DNA of 64,000 bases from Oxalobacteraceae bacterium (GTDB taxonomy: Bacteria > Pseudomonadota > Gammaproteobacteria > Burkholderiales > Burkholderiaceae_D): positions 31,639 to 95,638 of the forward strand of contig DPRS01000009.1 of NCBI GenBank assembly GCA_003537575.1, given 5' to 3'. Numbering within the stretch: the first letter of the stretch is position 1; every line of letters begins with the position of its first letter. Position numbers and translations under genes: made by a program. A model generated the notes under the pieces. That model did not search any database. It saw nothing but the letters and a program-made list of their open reading frames with translations, and was not told the DNA's origin. Positions 54,927-63,509 of this stretch are shown in pieces.

Positions 54927-56420
54927 ATGAGTCTTCACCGCATAAGCCGACGAGTTTTCATCCAGGGAGCCGCGTCCGCGCTGGCGCTCTCCTCGCTCCC
55001 CGGCCGGCCCGCATTTGCCCAGACGACCGTCAGAATTCGCCCGGAGTGGCAGGAATTCAGGTCCACTACGGAGTATGCCTCCTTGATCGATGCGATCCGG
55101 ACGATGCGGGCGAACACGAACGCCGGCAGCAGGTCGAGCCTGCAGTACTGGGCCAACGCGCATGTCAACTATGGCCAGCATGCCATCCCGTACTTTCTCG
55201 GCTGGCATCGCGCTTACCTCTATTATTTCGAGCAGCAGCTGCGCATCGTCTCGGGCAACAACAACCTGGTGCTGCCCTACTGGGATTACTACCGCAATCC
55301 GCAGATACCGGCGGAGTTCACCGACCCGGCGCGCGACAATCCGCTGTACCTTCCGCGTACGAATACCAATGTCTTCAGCGCGCTCACGCTCAGTCCGTTC
55401 AATCCGTCGATATGGAACTTCCAGCGCGGCACCAGCAATGCATTCGAGCCCTTGCTGGAGGACGCTCCGCATAATCCGGTGCATAACATCATCGGCGGCA
55501 TCATGGGGACCATGCAGGCGCCGCACGACCTGCTGTTCTTCCTTCACCATGCCAATGTCGACCGTCTCTGGCATGCGTGGGCCCTGCCTGACGGCAAGGG
55601 CATTCCCTGGACTTCCTCGCCATACTGGTCCGGCAGCTTCCGCGTTTCCGCCGACTTGACGCTGCCGCGCTCGCAGTGCTATCACCCCAACTGGGTCGGC
55701 ACCGACTATGCGGATAACACGACGCCGACTGCGCTGCCTGCACAGGCGTTGAAGAAGGGCAGGATCATGCGCGTGCAGGCGCAGCTGGGGCGGCAGCGCG
55801 GCCGGCCACCCGTCGGTGATTTTGCCGCTACCGGCCCGCGCGCGATTGCCGCGGGCAGGCGCTCGATCGGCGGGGCGCGGGATATCGGCCTGACGGAAAA
55901 TTCCGTCAGCGTGCAAGTGCCCGTCGCACAGGATGCGGACAGCCGGCGCCTGCAGACCCTCGCGGTCAGGCCCAGAGAGAGGCCGCAGGGCGCCACGCCG
56001 GCGGACGGCTACAAGTCCGTTGTAGTCGTGCTCGACAATATCAGGATGCTCCCGGCCGGCAAGGCGGGCGGTTTTTATTACAAGGTCTATCTGAATCTGC
56101 CCGAACGCGGCGATGCGGCGGCGACCGCTGAAGGGCACTTGCTGGGCACGATCGGTTCCTTCGAGATCGAGGCCGCTTCGCACCATGCTCATCATGGCGG
56201 CGCGGCGCAAATCACCTTCCCGGCAACCGATGTGCTGGCCAATCTGCCGGCGGACGGTTTCAGGGAGCTGACTGTGTCGCTGGTGCGCGTCAGCGGCAAC
56301 AACTCGCCGAAAGGCCGGGCCATCGCGATCGGAGAAATGCGGGTGGAAGTATCAACGGAGGAAGCCTACGACCTGACGCCGCACGTGGCCCCGCCGGCGA
56401 ACAGCCCCTATCGGCGTTGA
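54927..56420 (+). CDS. Tyrosinase, Tat-exported
   Basis: The 497-residue type 3 copper oxidase hydroxylates phenols and oxidises diphenols to quinones. The N-terminus has a twin-arginine signal (RISRRVFIQGAASALALS, cleavage after AFA). The CuA histidines are in LQYWANAHVNY and PYFLGWHRAYLYYFE. The CuB histidines are in NPVHNIIGG and FFLHHANVDRLWHAW. A tyrosinase C-terminal beta domain follows, with residues YKSVVVVLDNIRMLPAGKAG onward, and may cover the active site. The Tat signal implies folding with copper before export. Its gene is convergent with the diguanylate cyclase, 4 bp apart. Confidence 0.92.
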   Translation: MSLHRISRRVFIQGAASALALSSLPGRPAFAQTTVRIRPEWQEFRSTTEYASLIDAIRTMRANTNAGSRSSLQYWANAHVNYGQHAIPYFLGWHRAYLYYFEQQLRIVSGNNNLVLPYWDYYRNPQIPAEFTDPARDNPLYLPRTNTNVFSALTLSPFNPSIWNFQRGTSNAFEPLLEDAPHNPVHNIIGGIMGTMQAPHDLLFFLHHANVDRLWHAWALPDGKGIPWTSSPYWSGSFRVSADLTLPRSQCYHPNWVGTDYADNTTPTALPAQALKKGRIMRVQAQLGRQRGRPPVGDFAATGPRAIAAGRRSIGGARDIGLTENSVSVQVPVAQDADSRRLQTLAVRPRERPQGATPADGYKSVVVVLDNIRMLPAGKAGGFYYKVYLNLPERGDAAATAEGHLLGTIGSFEIEAASHHAHHGGAAQITFPATDVLANLPADGFRELTVSLVRVSGNNSPKGRAIAIGEMRVEVSTEEAYDLTPHVAPPANSPYRR

Positions 56421-56424
56421 AGTG

Positions 56425-58650
56425 TCAAGGCAGCCAGACCTGCACCTGATTGCGGCCGGAAGTCTTGGCTGCATACAGGGCTTCATCGGCCTGGCTGAGC
56501 GCCTGTTTGGCACTGACGCCGGCGAGCATCGTCAGGCCGATGCTGATGGTGATGGTGATGGGGATGTCACCCTTTTCGGTCGGGACGGGCGAGCCGGCCA
56601 GTTTTTCGCGCAACCGGTTTGCCAGCGCACGGGCATCTTCAAGGCTGGTTCTGGGTAGTAGCACGGCAAACTCTTCACCGCCAAGGCGGCCTGCGGTATC
56701 GCTTTCGCGCAGGCAGTCGCGGATGATGCGGGCAGTGTGCTGCAGCACGACATCTCCGATGGGATGGCCATACGTATCGTTGACGCGTTTGAAGTAGTCA
56801 AGGTCCAGCATCAGCAAGGCGCCGCTATCCCGGCCAGCGATGGCGCCATTTCTGAGGAGGGATTCCAGGTAAGACATGAAACTGCGCCGGTTGGGAAGGC
56901 CGGTCAGGCCATCCGTCGTCGCCAGGGCGGTCAGCCTGGCTTCCTGTTGCTTGCGCTCACTGATGTCGCGCACCAGCCAGACCCGGCCCAGGTAATCCTT
57001 CTCGTGCGTGATGGGCACCCAGTCGATCTCCAGCGCGCGTCCGCCCGGGGTGGTCACTTCGATGGTTTTGCGCTGCTCGCGGCCGCGGCCGTCCGGGATG
57101 TGCAGCCAGTCGGCGCGCGATTCGCCCAGCATGTCGCGCAGCCGCGCGTGCGGCAAACCGCTCAGCGTTTCCGGGGCATTCGGCAGTTCGAACAGGTCGC
57201 AGAACAGCTGGTTGGTCATCACGACCGCGTCTTCCGCATCTTCCATCAGCACCCCGCCGGGGAAGCGCTGCAGCAGCGTGGCCGTCCGCTCATGGTATTC
57301 GGCTTCCGCCGCTTCCGCATGCTTGCGCGCGGTGATGTCCAGCACCGTGCCGGCAATGCGCAGGGGCTGGCCATCCGGTCCGCGTCCGACAACCTTGCCG
57401 CGATCGAGAAACCAGATCCAGTGGCTATCATGGTGTCGTATACGGTATTCGGCTTCATACTGCGCGGCTTCGCCGCGCAAGTGCCTGTTGAGCGCGACGC
57501 GGACTTGCTCCAGGTCGTCAGGATGAACCAGTTTTTCCCAGCCGGAAGGAGTGATCGGCACTTGCGGCGCCTGATAACCCAGCATGTTTACCCAGCGCTT
57601 GTTGAATTGGGGTTTGCCAGTCGTCAAATCCCAATCCCAGGTGCCGAGATTGCCGCCGCGCAGCACCAGTGCCAGCTGTTCGCTGCTGCTGACCAGGGCC
57701 ATGGTTTGCTGGCGATTTTTCAGGTAAAGCAAGGTGATCCAGATTGACGCCAGCAGCAGCAGGCCGATACCCAGGGCATTTTGCAGCATGCTGGCGCGGA
57801 TCGACGCGCGCACTGGCGCGAGGGCCTTGTCATCGCTCAAACCCAAAGTCAGGATCAGCGGCGCATTCGGCGTGCGGTGCCAGGCATAGTGGCGATGAAC
57901 GCCATCGACCGGGGCAATCGCCTCATAGGAGCCGGACTGTAATTTCGAGGAGGTTACAAAGGGACGGTCGGATGGGACCGACTTGCCCAGCACTTTATCG
58001 AGATTGTGTGAACGCGCCAGATACGCGCCATCATCGCGCAGCAATACCGCCACATTTCCTGGCTCGGGAAAAATATCCTTCAGGGCACGCGACAGGTATT
58101 CCGGCGAGATCGAGATGATCGTCACGCCGGCAAAATTCCCCTTGTCGAAAATCGGCGTGGAAAACTGCACCGCCCATCGCTGTGAAACCCTGCCGAACAC
58201 GGGATGGCTGATGAAAAGCCGGGGCGGCTGGCGCTGGCGATGGATTTTGAAATGCTCGCGGTCGGCGATCGAAATCCGCGAGGCGCTTTCGTTATCCTTT
58301 GTCAGATTGGAAAAGACGATATCGCCATGCTTGTCGGCGATGGCAACCTGGATAAGGGCGCCATCGGGAAGCATCTCCTGAGCTACCGAAATGGCGCTCC
58401 GGAAATCGGATTTGCCATCCTTGAGCCAGTGTTCGCCCATGCTCTGTGCGATGTAATCCACCTGATCGATCAGGGTGCTGGTCTGCAGCGCCATGGCATG
58501 GGCAGTTTGCGCCGCACGCAGCTGCATTTCTGTTCTGGCTTGCTGTAGTTGGGTCTCATGCGAATATTGCAGATGAGTCCAGTATCCCGCAAGCACGAGC
58601 AGAATCAAGCACCAGGCAATGGCGACACGTGCAAGAGTTCCGCGCGACAT
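56425..58650 (-). CDS. Membrane sensor diguanylate cyclase (dCache-PAS-GGDEF)
   Basis: From ATG 58650 the protein has 741 residues. A membrane segment (about 8-28) precedes a periplasmic dCache-type sensor, then a second segment (about 285-305, MLQNALGIGLLLLASIWITL). Two PAS modules follow, the first with GNLGTWDWDLTTGKPQFNKR. The GGDEF domain has RLGGEEFAVLLPRTS with an upstream inhibitory RESD site. No EAL domain is present, so it should only make c-di-GMP. The frame is open to TTG 58734, but MSRGTLARVAIAW is the likelier start. The small-RNA candidate B lies immediately upstream. Confidence 0.9.
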   Translation of the reverse strand: MSRGTLARVAIAWCLILLVLAGYWTHLQYSHETQLQQARTEMQLRAAQTAHAMALQTSTLIDQVDYIAQSMGEHWLKDGKSDFRSAISVAQEMLPDGALIQVAIADKHGDIVFSNLTKDNESASRISIADREHFKIHRQRQPPRLFISHPVFGRVSQRWAVQFSTPIFDKGNFAGVTIISISPEYLSRALKDIFPEPGNVAVLLRDDGAYLARSHNLDKVLGKSVPSDRPFVTSSKLQSGSYEAIAPVDGVHRHYAWHRTPNAPLILTLGLSDDKALAPVRASIRASMLQNALGIGLLLLASIWITLLYLKNRQQTMALVSSSEQLALVLRGGNLGTWDWDLTTGKPQFNKRWVNMLGYQAPQVPITPSGWEKLVHPDDLEQVRVALNRHLRGEAAQYEAEYRIRHHDSHWIWFLDRGKVVGRGPDGQPLRIAGTVLDITARKHAEAAEAEYHERTATLLQRFPGGVLMEDAEDAVVMTNQLFCDLFELPNAPETLSGLPHARLRDMLGESRADWLHIPDGRGREQRKTIEVTTPGGRALEIDWVPITHEKDYLGRVWLVRDISERKQQEARLTALATTDGLTGLPNRRSFMSYLESLLRNGAIAGRDSGALLMLDLDYFKRVNDTYGHPIGDVVLQHTARIIRDCLRESDTAGRLGGEEFAVLLPRTSLEDARALANRLREKLAGSPVPTEKGDIPITITISIGLTMLAGVSAKQALSQADEALYAAKTSGRNQVQVWLP

Positions 58651-58734
58651 ATTGCGCAGGTAAGACCAATTTGCGATCAAGGCGAAAAAAGCTTTTGAGG
58701 TTGTGACTATGCTACGGCAGTCGAGACGGCCCAA

Positions 58735-58857
58735 ATAAAAAACCTCGCACGAGCGAGGCTTCGATTTGCGCTTGCCGATACCGGAGACGATTCCCGGAGC
58801 CCAGTTCTATCAATGAAAAGTGGCGCCAATTGCTTGAATCATCTCAGGTATTGCCAA
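58735..58857 (-). ncRNA. Candidate structured small RNA, copy B
   Basis: The same closing-stem arms as copy A (58851-58836 and 58793-58778, minus strand) enclose a 42-nt loop with the same conserved CCACTTTTCA and GATAGAACTGGG. A terminator CCTCGC-TCGT-GCGAGG followed by TTTTTTATTT ends near 58735. A TATAAT -10 lies at 58869-58864. Loop differences preserve an inner hairpin (CTGGG/CCCAG in A, CTGG/CCGG in B). It sits 85 bp upstream of the diguanylate cyclase start. Confidence 0.6.
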
Positions 58858-59126
58858 ACATTGATTATATATTTTATTACATTATAATGCAGTATCATTT
58901 CCTTGTGGAAATTAGGTTTTATTTGTGGTATGGGCGGAATCATCGGGTAGAAGCAAAAGCATCGGCTGGTAGACAATTTCAGCTGCAAGAGAGTTTTTAT
59001 TGCTTACTCACATTAATCGTGGACAAGCCTGTGGATAAGCCCGGTCCGGCACGCTTAAGTTTCTGTTTTGCAAGGTTTAATTGTTGTTGATAAAAAATAC
59101 GTCAGCATGCGCTTAAAACGCTGGAC
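58858..59126. other. AT-rich non-coding stretch
   Basis: About 270 bp, much richer in A/T than the surroundings, with no gene. It holds the presumed small-RNA promoter and the region downstream of the EpsA-like gene. A GTGGACAAGCCTGTGGATAA segment (59020-59039) resembles two overlapping DnaA-box-like TGTGGATAA / TGTGGACAA words; with only two words an origin is not claimed. Confidence 0.4.
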
Positions 59127-59975
59127 TTAACTACGGGGCGCCTTTACCAATCCCAGCTCGTGCGCCTTGGCTACGGCGTTGACGCGGCTGCGCACGCCCA
59201 ACTTGGAAAAAATCTGGTCGATGTGGTACTTGACGTTCAATTCCGTCAGGCTGAGGATCTTGGCAATTTCCCAGTTGGTCTTACCCTCGTGCATCCAATA
59301 CAGGATTTCGCTTTGCCGTTCGCTCAAGGGCTTGCCGGTCTTGCCGATAAATGCCTGGTATTCCTGTACGTCGGCAATTGCACGCGCGAGCGCCAGGTGC
59401 AGGTGCGGCGTCAGAATTTTCAGCAAAAAAGCCTGTTGCGGTCCGACTTCGCCTTCCAGGCGCGAAAAAATGAAATAACTCGATTGCGAACCGGTCAGGT
59501 CGACCACGCCATGGCCGAGGATGTTGCGCATCTTGTATTTATTGAACAGGTGCACCCAGTCGGCAGGGAATTGTGCGTCATCGCGTCCGGCCTGGAAAAA
59601 CACCGGTTCCAGGCTGTCGCGCCATTTCTGTATCAGGGGACTGTTGACGCGCCCGTCCGAACTGAGCATTTCAGCGTAATACTCATAGCATTCGAAAGGG
59701 CAGTTGAACTGCAAGAATTTGCGGACGAAATTGCCTTGCGGGCTGATGCCGCCGATGCCGCATACCAGCATTTCATGCGGGATCACTTCGCGCAGTGCGC
59801 CATTGACCAGGCGCGTCAGGCTGGCTTCATCCCTGACATCCGCGCTTTCGAGGATCACGGCGAGGATGCGCTTGTCGAGATCGCCGGAGAAAATGGCGGC
59901 GGCCGGCGACAGGGATGCTTCCTGTTGCTCTGTGTTCTCTGCTGTTGCGAAAGCCTTGCTAATGGTGCGTTTCAT
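59127..59975 (-). CDS. LuxR-family regulator, EpsA-like
   Basis: The protein has 282 residues from ATG 59975, preferred over ATG 59981 because the AGGA ribosome site is then 7 bp away. The C-terminal LuxR helix-turn-helix reads LSERQSEILYWMHEGKTNWE, LTELNVKYHIDQIFSKLGVR. The N-terminal part (PHEMLVCGIGGISPQGNFVR, CPFECYEYYAEML) resembles EpsA, the regulator linked to exopolysaccharide and exosortase B loci in betaproteobacteria. It lacks a receiver domain. No eps genes are in view, so the family call is moderate. The HEAT-repeat gene lies upstream on the same strand. Confidence 0.7.
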   Translation of the reverse strand: MKRTISKAFATAENTEQQEASLSPAAAIFSGDLDKRILAVILESADVRDEASLTRLVNGALREVIPHEMLVCGIGGISPQGNFVRKFLQFNCPFECYEYYAEMLSSDGRVNSPLIQKWRDSLEPVFFQAGRDDAQFPADWVHLFNKYKMRNILGHGVVDLTGSQSSYFIFSRLEGEVGPQQAFLLKILTPHLHLALARAIADVQEYQAFIGKTGKPLSERQSEILYWMHEGKTNWEIAKILSLTELNVKYHIDQIFSKLGVRSRVNAVAKAHELGLVKAPRS

Positions 59976-59999
59976 TGCCATGTCCTGACTCTGGCGCGC

Positions 60000-60944
60000 T
60001 CATAACCCGGCCTGGGCCCGCGCCTGCGTATAGCGCGCATATTCTTCCTTGTTCAAGGGGAAGCGTTCCAGTACTTGCAGCGCGCTGCCCTGGACCGCCT
60101 TGCTTTCGCTGCCATTGCTGATGATGTGCAGCAGCGCCGATTTCAAGGCATCGCTGCGGGCGCCGGATTGGGCGATGGCAAAGATGGCTGCCTGGCGCAC
60201 CTCAGGAGCCGAATCAGCCAGCGCCTGCGCCAGCTGGCCCTGGCTTGCGCCGGTCTTGTCCCATTGTCCCAGTTGCAGCACGCTTTGGCTGCGCACAGCG
60301 GGGTCGGCATGCTGCGCCAGATTGCCCAGTTGCGCCATGATCGCTGCCGATTCTGCCGGCTCGACGGCGCCAGGCTGGAGAGCGGCGATCGCCTTCGCCA
60401 GCAATTCCGGCGATTGTTCGGAGGCGAGCGCCTGCTTCAATACATGGCGCATCTCGGGCGAATCGGGCGCCATTTGCTGCAGCATGGCGTAAGCTTCCTT
60501 GCGTTGGCCGGGGTCGCTGCTACTGGCTAGCCGCGAGAAAAACGCCAGCGCTTCCGGCTTTTGCACCGTGGCCAGCACCGACTTGATGGTCTCGCGCATT
60601 GCCGGATCGCGTTCGCTCTCGTAACGCTGGATCAGGCTGCGCAGAAAGGCCGAATCGGATTGCGCGCGTTCGCGCATTTTCTGTTCTTCGTCGCTGGCGG
60701 GTGCGGCGATGCGCGCGTTGTCCAGCGCAGGATGCCGGGGCGCGGCGGCGATCGGCGCGCCCCGGCCATTCCACAGGTCGGCGACCTGGTTGGTCCCGCC
60801 GGATGCCACTGGCGCAGTCTGTCCGGCCTGACCGGACATCGGCTCGGATGGGGACGCTGCCGGCAAAATTTGCCAGGCAAGGGCGAAGCCAAGCGCAAAG
60901 CTGATGCCGCTGCAGCCAAATAGCACTGGAATGGAAAATTTCAC
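60000..60944 (-). CDS. HEAT-repeat protein with N-terminal membrane anchor
   Basis: The 314-residue protein begins with one hydrophobic segment (MKFSIPVLFGCSGISFALGF, signal anchor), then a Pro/Gly/Ser linker to about residue 75. The rest is helical repeats of HEAT type: FFSRLASSSDPGQRKEAYAM, LGNLAQHADPAVRSQSVLQL, LAQALADSAPEVRQAAIFAI. It would sit at the inner membrane with a periplasmic scaffold. The role is unknown. It ends 24 bp before the EpsA-like start, so the two may be cotranscribed. Confidence 0.75.
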   Translation of the reverse strand: MKFSIPVLFGCSGISFALGFALAWQILPAASPSEPMSGQAGQTAPVASGGTNQVADLWNGRGAPIAAAPRHPALDNARIAAPASDEEQKMRERAQSDSAFLRSLIQRYESERDPAMRETIKSVLATVQKPEALAFFSRLASSSDPGQRKEAYAMLQQMAPDSPEMRHVLKQALASEQSPELLAKAIAALQPGAVEPAESAAIMAQLGNLAQHADPAVRSQSVLQLGQWDKTGASQGQLAQALADSAPEVRQAAIFAIAQSGARSDALKSALLHIISNGSESKAVQGSALQVLERFPLNKEEYARYTQARAQAGL

Positions 60945-61010
60945 GGTCAGGATTCTCCCAAAAAGCGGCGGATCCGGCGCGCGGAATGCCGCGCCGAAGC
61001 GGCGGACGGC

Positions 61011-61097
61011 CTAGCGGCAGCCAGATGCGGAAGGGATGGGCGCGATGGGTGTCATGGGCAGGACATGGCGCGCCGCCGGCAGCTCGGTGTCAGGCAT
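61011..61097 (-). CDS. 28-residue small ORF
   Basis: MPDTELPAARHVLPMTPIAP and eight more residues, ending in Cys-Arg, follow a strong ribosome site (CTGGAG, 6 bp spacing). It precedes the HEAT-repeat gene by 66 bp. It may be a peptide gene or a leader; there is no family evidence. Confidence 0.3.
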   Translation of the reverse strand: MPDTELPAARHVLPMTPIAPIPSASGCR

Positions 61098-61188
61098 GGA
61101 TGTCTCCAGGTTGGCTTTATCTTTAATTGTTACAGCGAATACTACTGGAATTGGCTGGCCGTGAAAATAGCAAAACCAGCCATCACGG

Positions 61189-62082
61189 CTAGCCATGGAT
61201 CGCCGCGAGGATGGCATCGACCGCCGGGTGCTTGATCTTGCGTTCATTCGAGATGGCATAGAACTGCTCATGCACATTCTGCAGTTCCCCGACCGGCGTG
61301 GCGCCGAATTGCGCTTCCACATCCGCGGCCAGCGCCGAAGGAGCGGGAAACAGGCCCATGCCATTGCGGCCGAAAGTGTTGAGCAGGGCATTGTCGTCGA
61401 ATTCGCCGACGATGTCCGGGCGCAGGTTATGCGTCTCGAACCAATGATCAATGCGCCCGCGGATGGCGTTGTTACGGGTCGGCAGCAGGAGCGGAGCGCC
61501 ATTCAGGCTATCAGGAAAATTCGGGCGGTATTTTTTTGTCAGTGCCGGCAGGCCGAACAGCATGATGTCGCTTTCCCCCAGCAAGTGGCTGAATACCCGC
61601 AGGGTGGTGCCGGATTGCACGGGACGGTCGGCCAGCACGACATCGAGTTTATGCACCGAAAGATCGCCCAGCAGGGTTTCGAAGCGGTCTTCGTAACAGA
61701 CCAGCTTGATCTTTTCCGGCAAGCGCAGTGCAGCCTGCAGGACGCGCGAGGCAATCAGCTTGGGCAGCGAATCCGACAGGCCGACCGTCAGGCGCATGGT
61801 GCGCCCCACATCCGAGTCGGCGAGGGCTTCCTGCATCTGCTCGCCTAACAGGAAAATCTGGTCGGCGAAGCGCAAGGCGATGCGGCCGGCTTCGGTCAGG
61901 ACCAGGCGCCGGCCCTGCGGCGCGAACAGCGATTTGCCGAGGGATTGCTCCAGCAAGCCGAGCTGGGTGCTGATGGTCTGGATCGCCAGACCCAGGCGTT
62001 CGGCAGCGTGGGTAATGCTGCCTTCCTTGGCGACAATCCAGAAGAAATACAGGTGTCGATAATTCAAGCCGGTGGTCTTCAT
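61189..62082 (-). CDS. LysR-family regulator, NhaR-like
   Basis: The 297-residue protein opens with NYRHLYFFWIVAKEGSITHA, the typical NhaR start of the LysR helix-turn-helix, followed by ERLGLAIQTISTQLGLLEQS. The effector domain reads MRLTVGLSDSLPKLIASRVL and ends KHPAVDAILAAIHG. E. coli NhaR (301 residues) activates nhaA in response to sodium. The frame is open upstream to 62169, but MKTTGLNYRHL fits the family start. It is divergent from the TerC gene (105 bp between), so it may control it. Confidence 0.85.
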   Translation of the reverse strand: MKTTGLNYRHLYFFWIVAKEGSITHAAERLGLAIQTISTQLGLLEQSLGKSLFAPQGRRLVLTEAGRIALRFADQIFLLGEQMQEALADSDVGRTMRLTVGLSDSLPKLIASRVLQAALRLPEKIKLVCYEDRFETLLGDLSVHKLDVVLADRPVQSGTTLRVFSHLLGESDIMLFGLPALTKKYRPNFPDSLNGAPLLLPTRNNAIRGRIDHWFETHNLRPDIVGEFDDNALLNTFGRNGMGLFPAPSALAADVEAQFGATPVGELQNVHEQFYAISNERKIKHPAVDAILAAIHG

Positions 62083-62187
62083 CTGGTTTCTTCTATTTTT
62101 TGGAAGCAAGGATTCTATTATCTTCGCTTTTATTTGAATTTCAAGTCGCTTAGCATGGCATCTTTCCAAAAAAGAAGTGATAAATAA

Positions 62188-62955
62188 ATGCTTGAATTAT
62201 TAGCCGACCCGCAGATCTGGATTGCTTTCGCCACGTTGACCGCCCTGGAACTGGTGCTGGGCATCGATAACATCATTTTCATCGCCATCCTGGTGGATAA
62301 GCTGCCGCCGGAAAAACGGGAATTCGCCCGCAAGCTGGGCCTGTTCATCGCCATGTTCATGCGTATCGGCCTGTTACTGATCCTGTCGTGGATCATTGGC
62401 TTGACCGCGCCGATCTTCACGGTGCTGGGCCAGGAAATTTCCGGGCGCGACCTGGTGCTGATAGCGGGCGGCCTGTTCCTGCTGTGGAAGAGCGTGGGTG
62501 AAATCCACCAGTCGCTGGAAGGCGAGGAAGGACATGCTTCCAGTGCGGTCAAGTCGACCATGGTCGCGGTGATCCTGCAGATCATGCTGGTGGACCTGGT
62601 GTTTTCGCTGGATTCCATCATTACCGCGGTCGGCATGGTCGAGCAGGTGCAAGTGATGATCGCCGCCGTGGTGGCGTCGGTGGGCCTGATGATGGTGTTC
62701 GCCGGTCCGATCGGCCGCTTTGTTTCGGCGCATCCGACCATCAAGATGCTGGCCTTGTCCTTCCTGGTGGTGGTGGCGGTGGTGCTGATCGCCGAGGGCT
62801 TCGACCATCATGTGCCCAAGGGGTATATCTACAGCGCCATGGCGTTCTCGGTGGTGGTGGAGATGCTCAATATCCGCTTGCGCAAACGTTCAGCAAAGCC
62901 GGTGCATCTGCATTCCTCCTATGCCGGGGACGGTGCGCCGGACAAATCGGCCTGA
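62188..62955 (+). CDS. TerC-family integral membrane protein
   Basis: The 255-residue protein has about seven membrane segments and the TerC hallmarks ALELVLGIDNIIFIAILVDK and LVDLVFSLDSIITAVGMVEQ, whose acidic residues probably bind a metal. The short C-terminal tail is His/Ser-rich (KPVHLHSSYAGDG). Members of this group export manganese or help metal loading of exported enzymes; the substrate here is not shown. No yybP-ykoY (Mn2+) riboswitch is visible in the 105-bp leader, unlike many bacterial terC-type genes. Confidence 0.9.
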   Translation: MLELLADPQIWIAFATLTALELVLGIDNIIFIAILVDKLPPEKREFARKLGLFIAMFMRIGLLLILSWIIGLTAPIFTVLGQEISGRDLVLIAGGLFLLWKSVGEIHQSLEGEEGHASSAVKSTMVAVILQIMLVDLVFSLDSIITAVGMVEQVQVMIAAVVASVGLMMVFAGPIGRFVSAHPTIKMLALSFLVVVAVVLIAEGFDHHVPKGYIYSAMAFSVVVEMLNIRLRKRSAKPVHLHSSYAGDGAPDKSA

Positions 62956-63183
62956 GATTGCAAAAAGCGCATGCAAATCATGGGTTTGTTTGCAAAAAAC
63001 GGTTGGCAGAAGCGGGGCTGGTAGATCAAAATACAGTTCCGCAGAAATAACATGGCGCGTGCCGGAGCAATCTCCGGGCGCGCCCGCCTGCAATCCCTCG
63101 TGCCGCCAATACTTTGTTGGGTAGCGTACGGAAAGTTTTCCGGCTCCGGCTACACTCGAACCGGACCAGTACTGGATTTACAT

Positions 63184-63339
63184 ATGAAAAAACTCGTGGC
63201 GCTGCTGGTATTGGCCGGCAGCTTTTTGTCTGCTTGCGCAACGCATGAAACGCCTTCCGTTCATCCGTATGGCGCGCAACCGAAACCCGGCGCGGAAGGC
63301 TATTGCCCGCCGACCCAGGCGATCAAGGGGCTTTGCTGA
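63184..63339 (+). CDS. Small lipoprotein
   Basis: The 51-residue precursor MKKLVALLVLAGSFLSACAT has a clear lipobox (LSAC, Cys18). The mature peptide of 34 residues is Pro-rich and contains two more cysteines at the end (GYCPPTQAIKGLC), which may form a disulfide. Unknown function. A terminator (63468-63509) lies about 130 bp downstream. The 228 bp upstream of it contain no gene. Confidence 0.7.
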   Translation: MKKLVALLVLAGSFLSACATHETPSVHPYGAQPKPGAEGYCPPTQAIKGLC

Positions 63340-63467
63340 ATTTCCTCGCGATGAAGAGGCAGCCACGACTGGCTGCCCTGATTGCCTCAATATTCAACAG
63401 CAGCGAGTGCCCAGGCAGGCGGTAGTGCATTGCCTCCCTGGGTAAGCAACTCAATTCCCGTAGCGCT

Positions 63468-63509
63468 GGAAATGCCGGCAGGCTGGAGAGCTGCCGGCAT
63501 TTCCTTTTT
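63468..63509 (+). terminator. Strong intrinsic terminator
   Basis: GGAAATGCCGGCAG (63468-63481) pairs perfectly with CTGCCGGCATTTCC (63491-63504), loop GCTGGAGAG-like, then TTTTT. The T-run is on the plus strand, so it serves the lipoprotein transcript; it abuts the galE stop from the other side. Confidence 0.85.

Noticed and set aside
59015..59045. DnaA-box cluster as a chromosomal origin
   Set aside because: Only two TGTGGA-type words, no dnaA, dnaN or gidA nearby.
62083..62187. Manganese (yybP-ykoY) riboswitch before the TerC gene
   Set aside because: The leader is too short and lacks the conserved stem-loop sequences.
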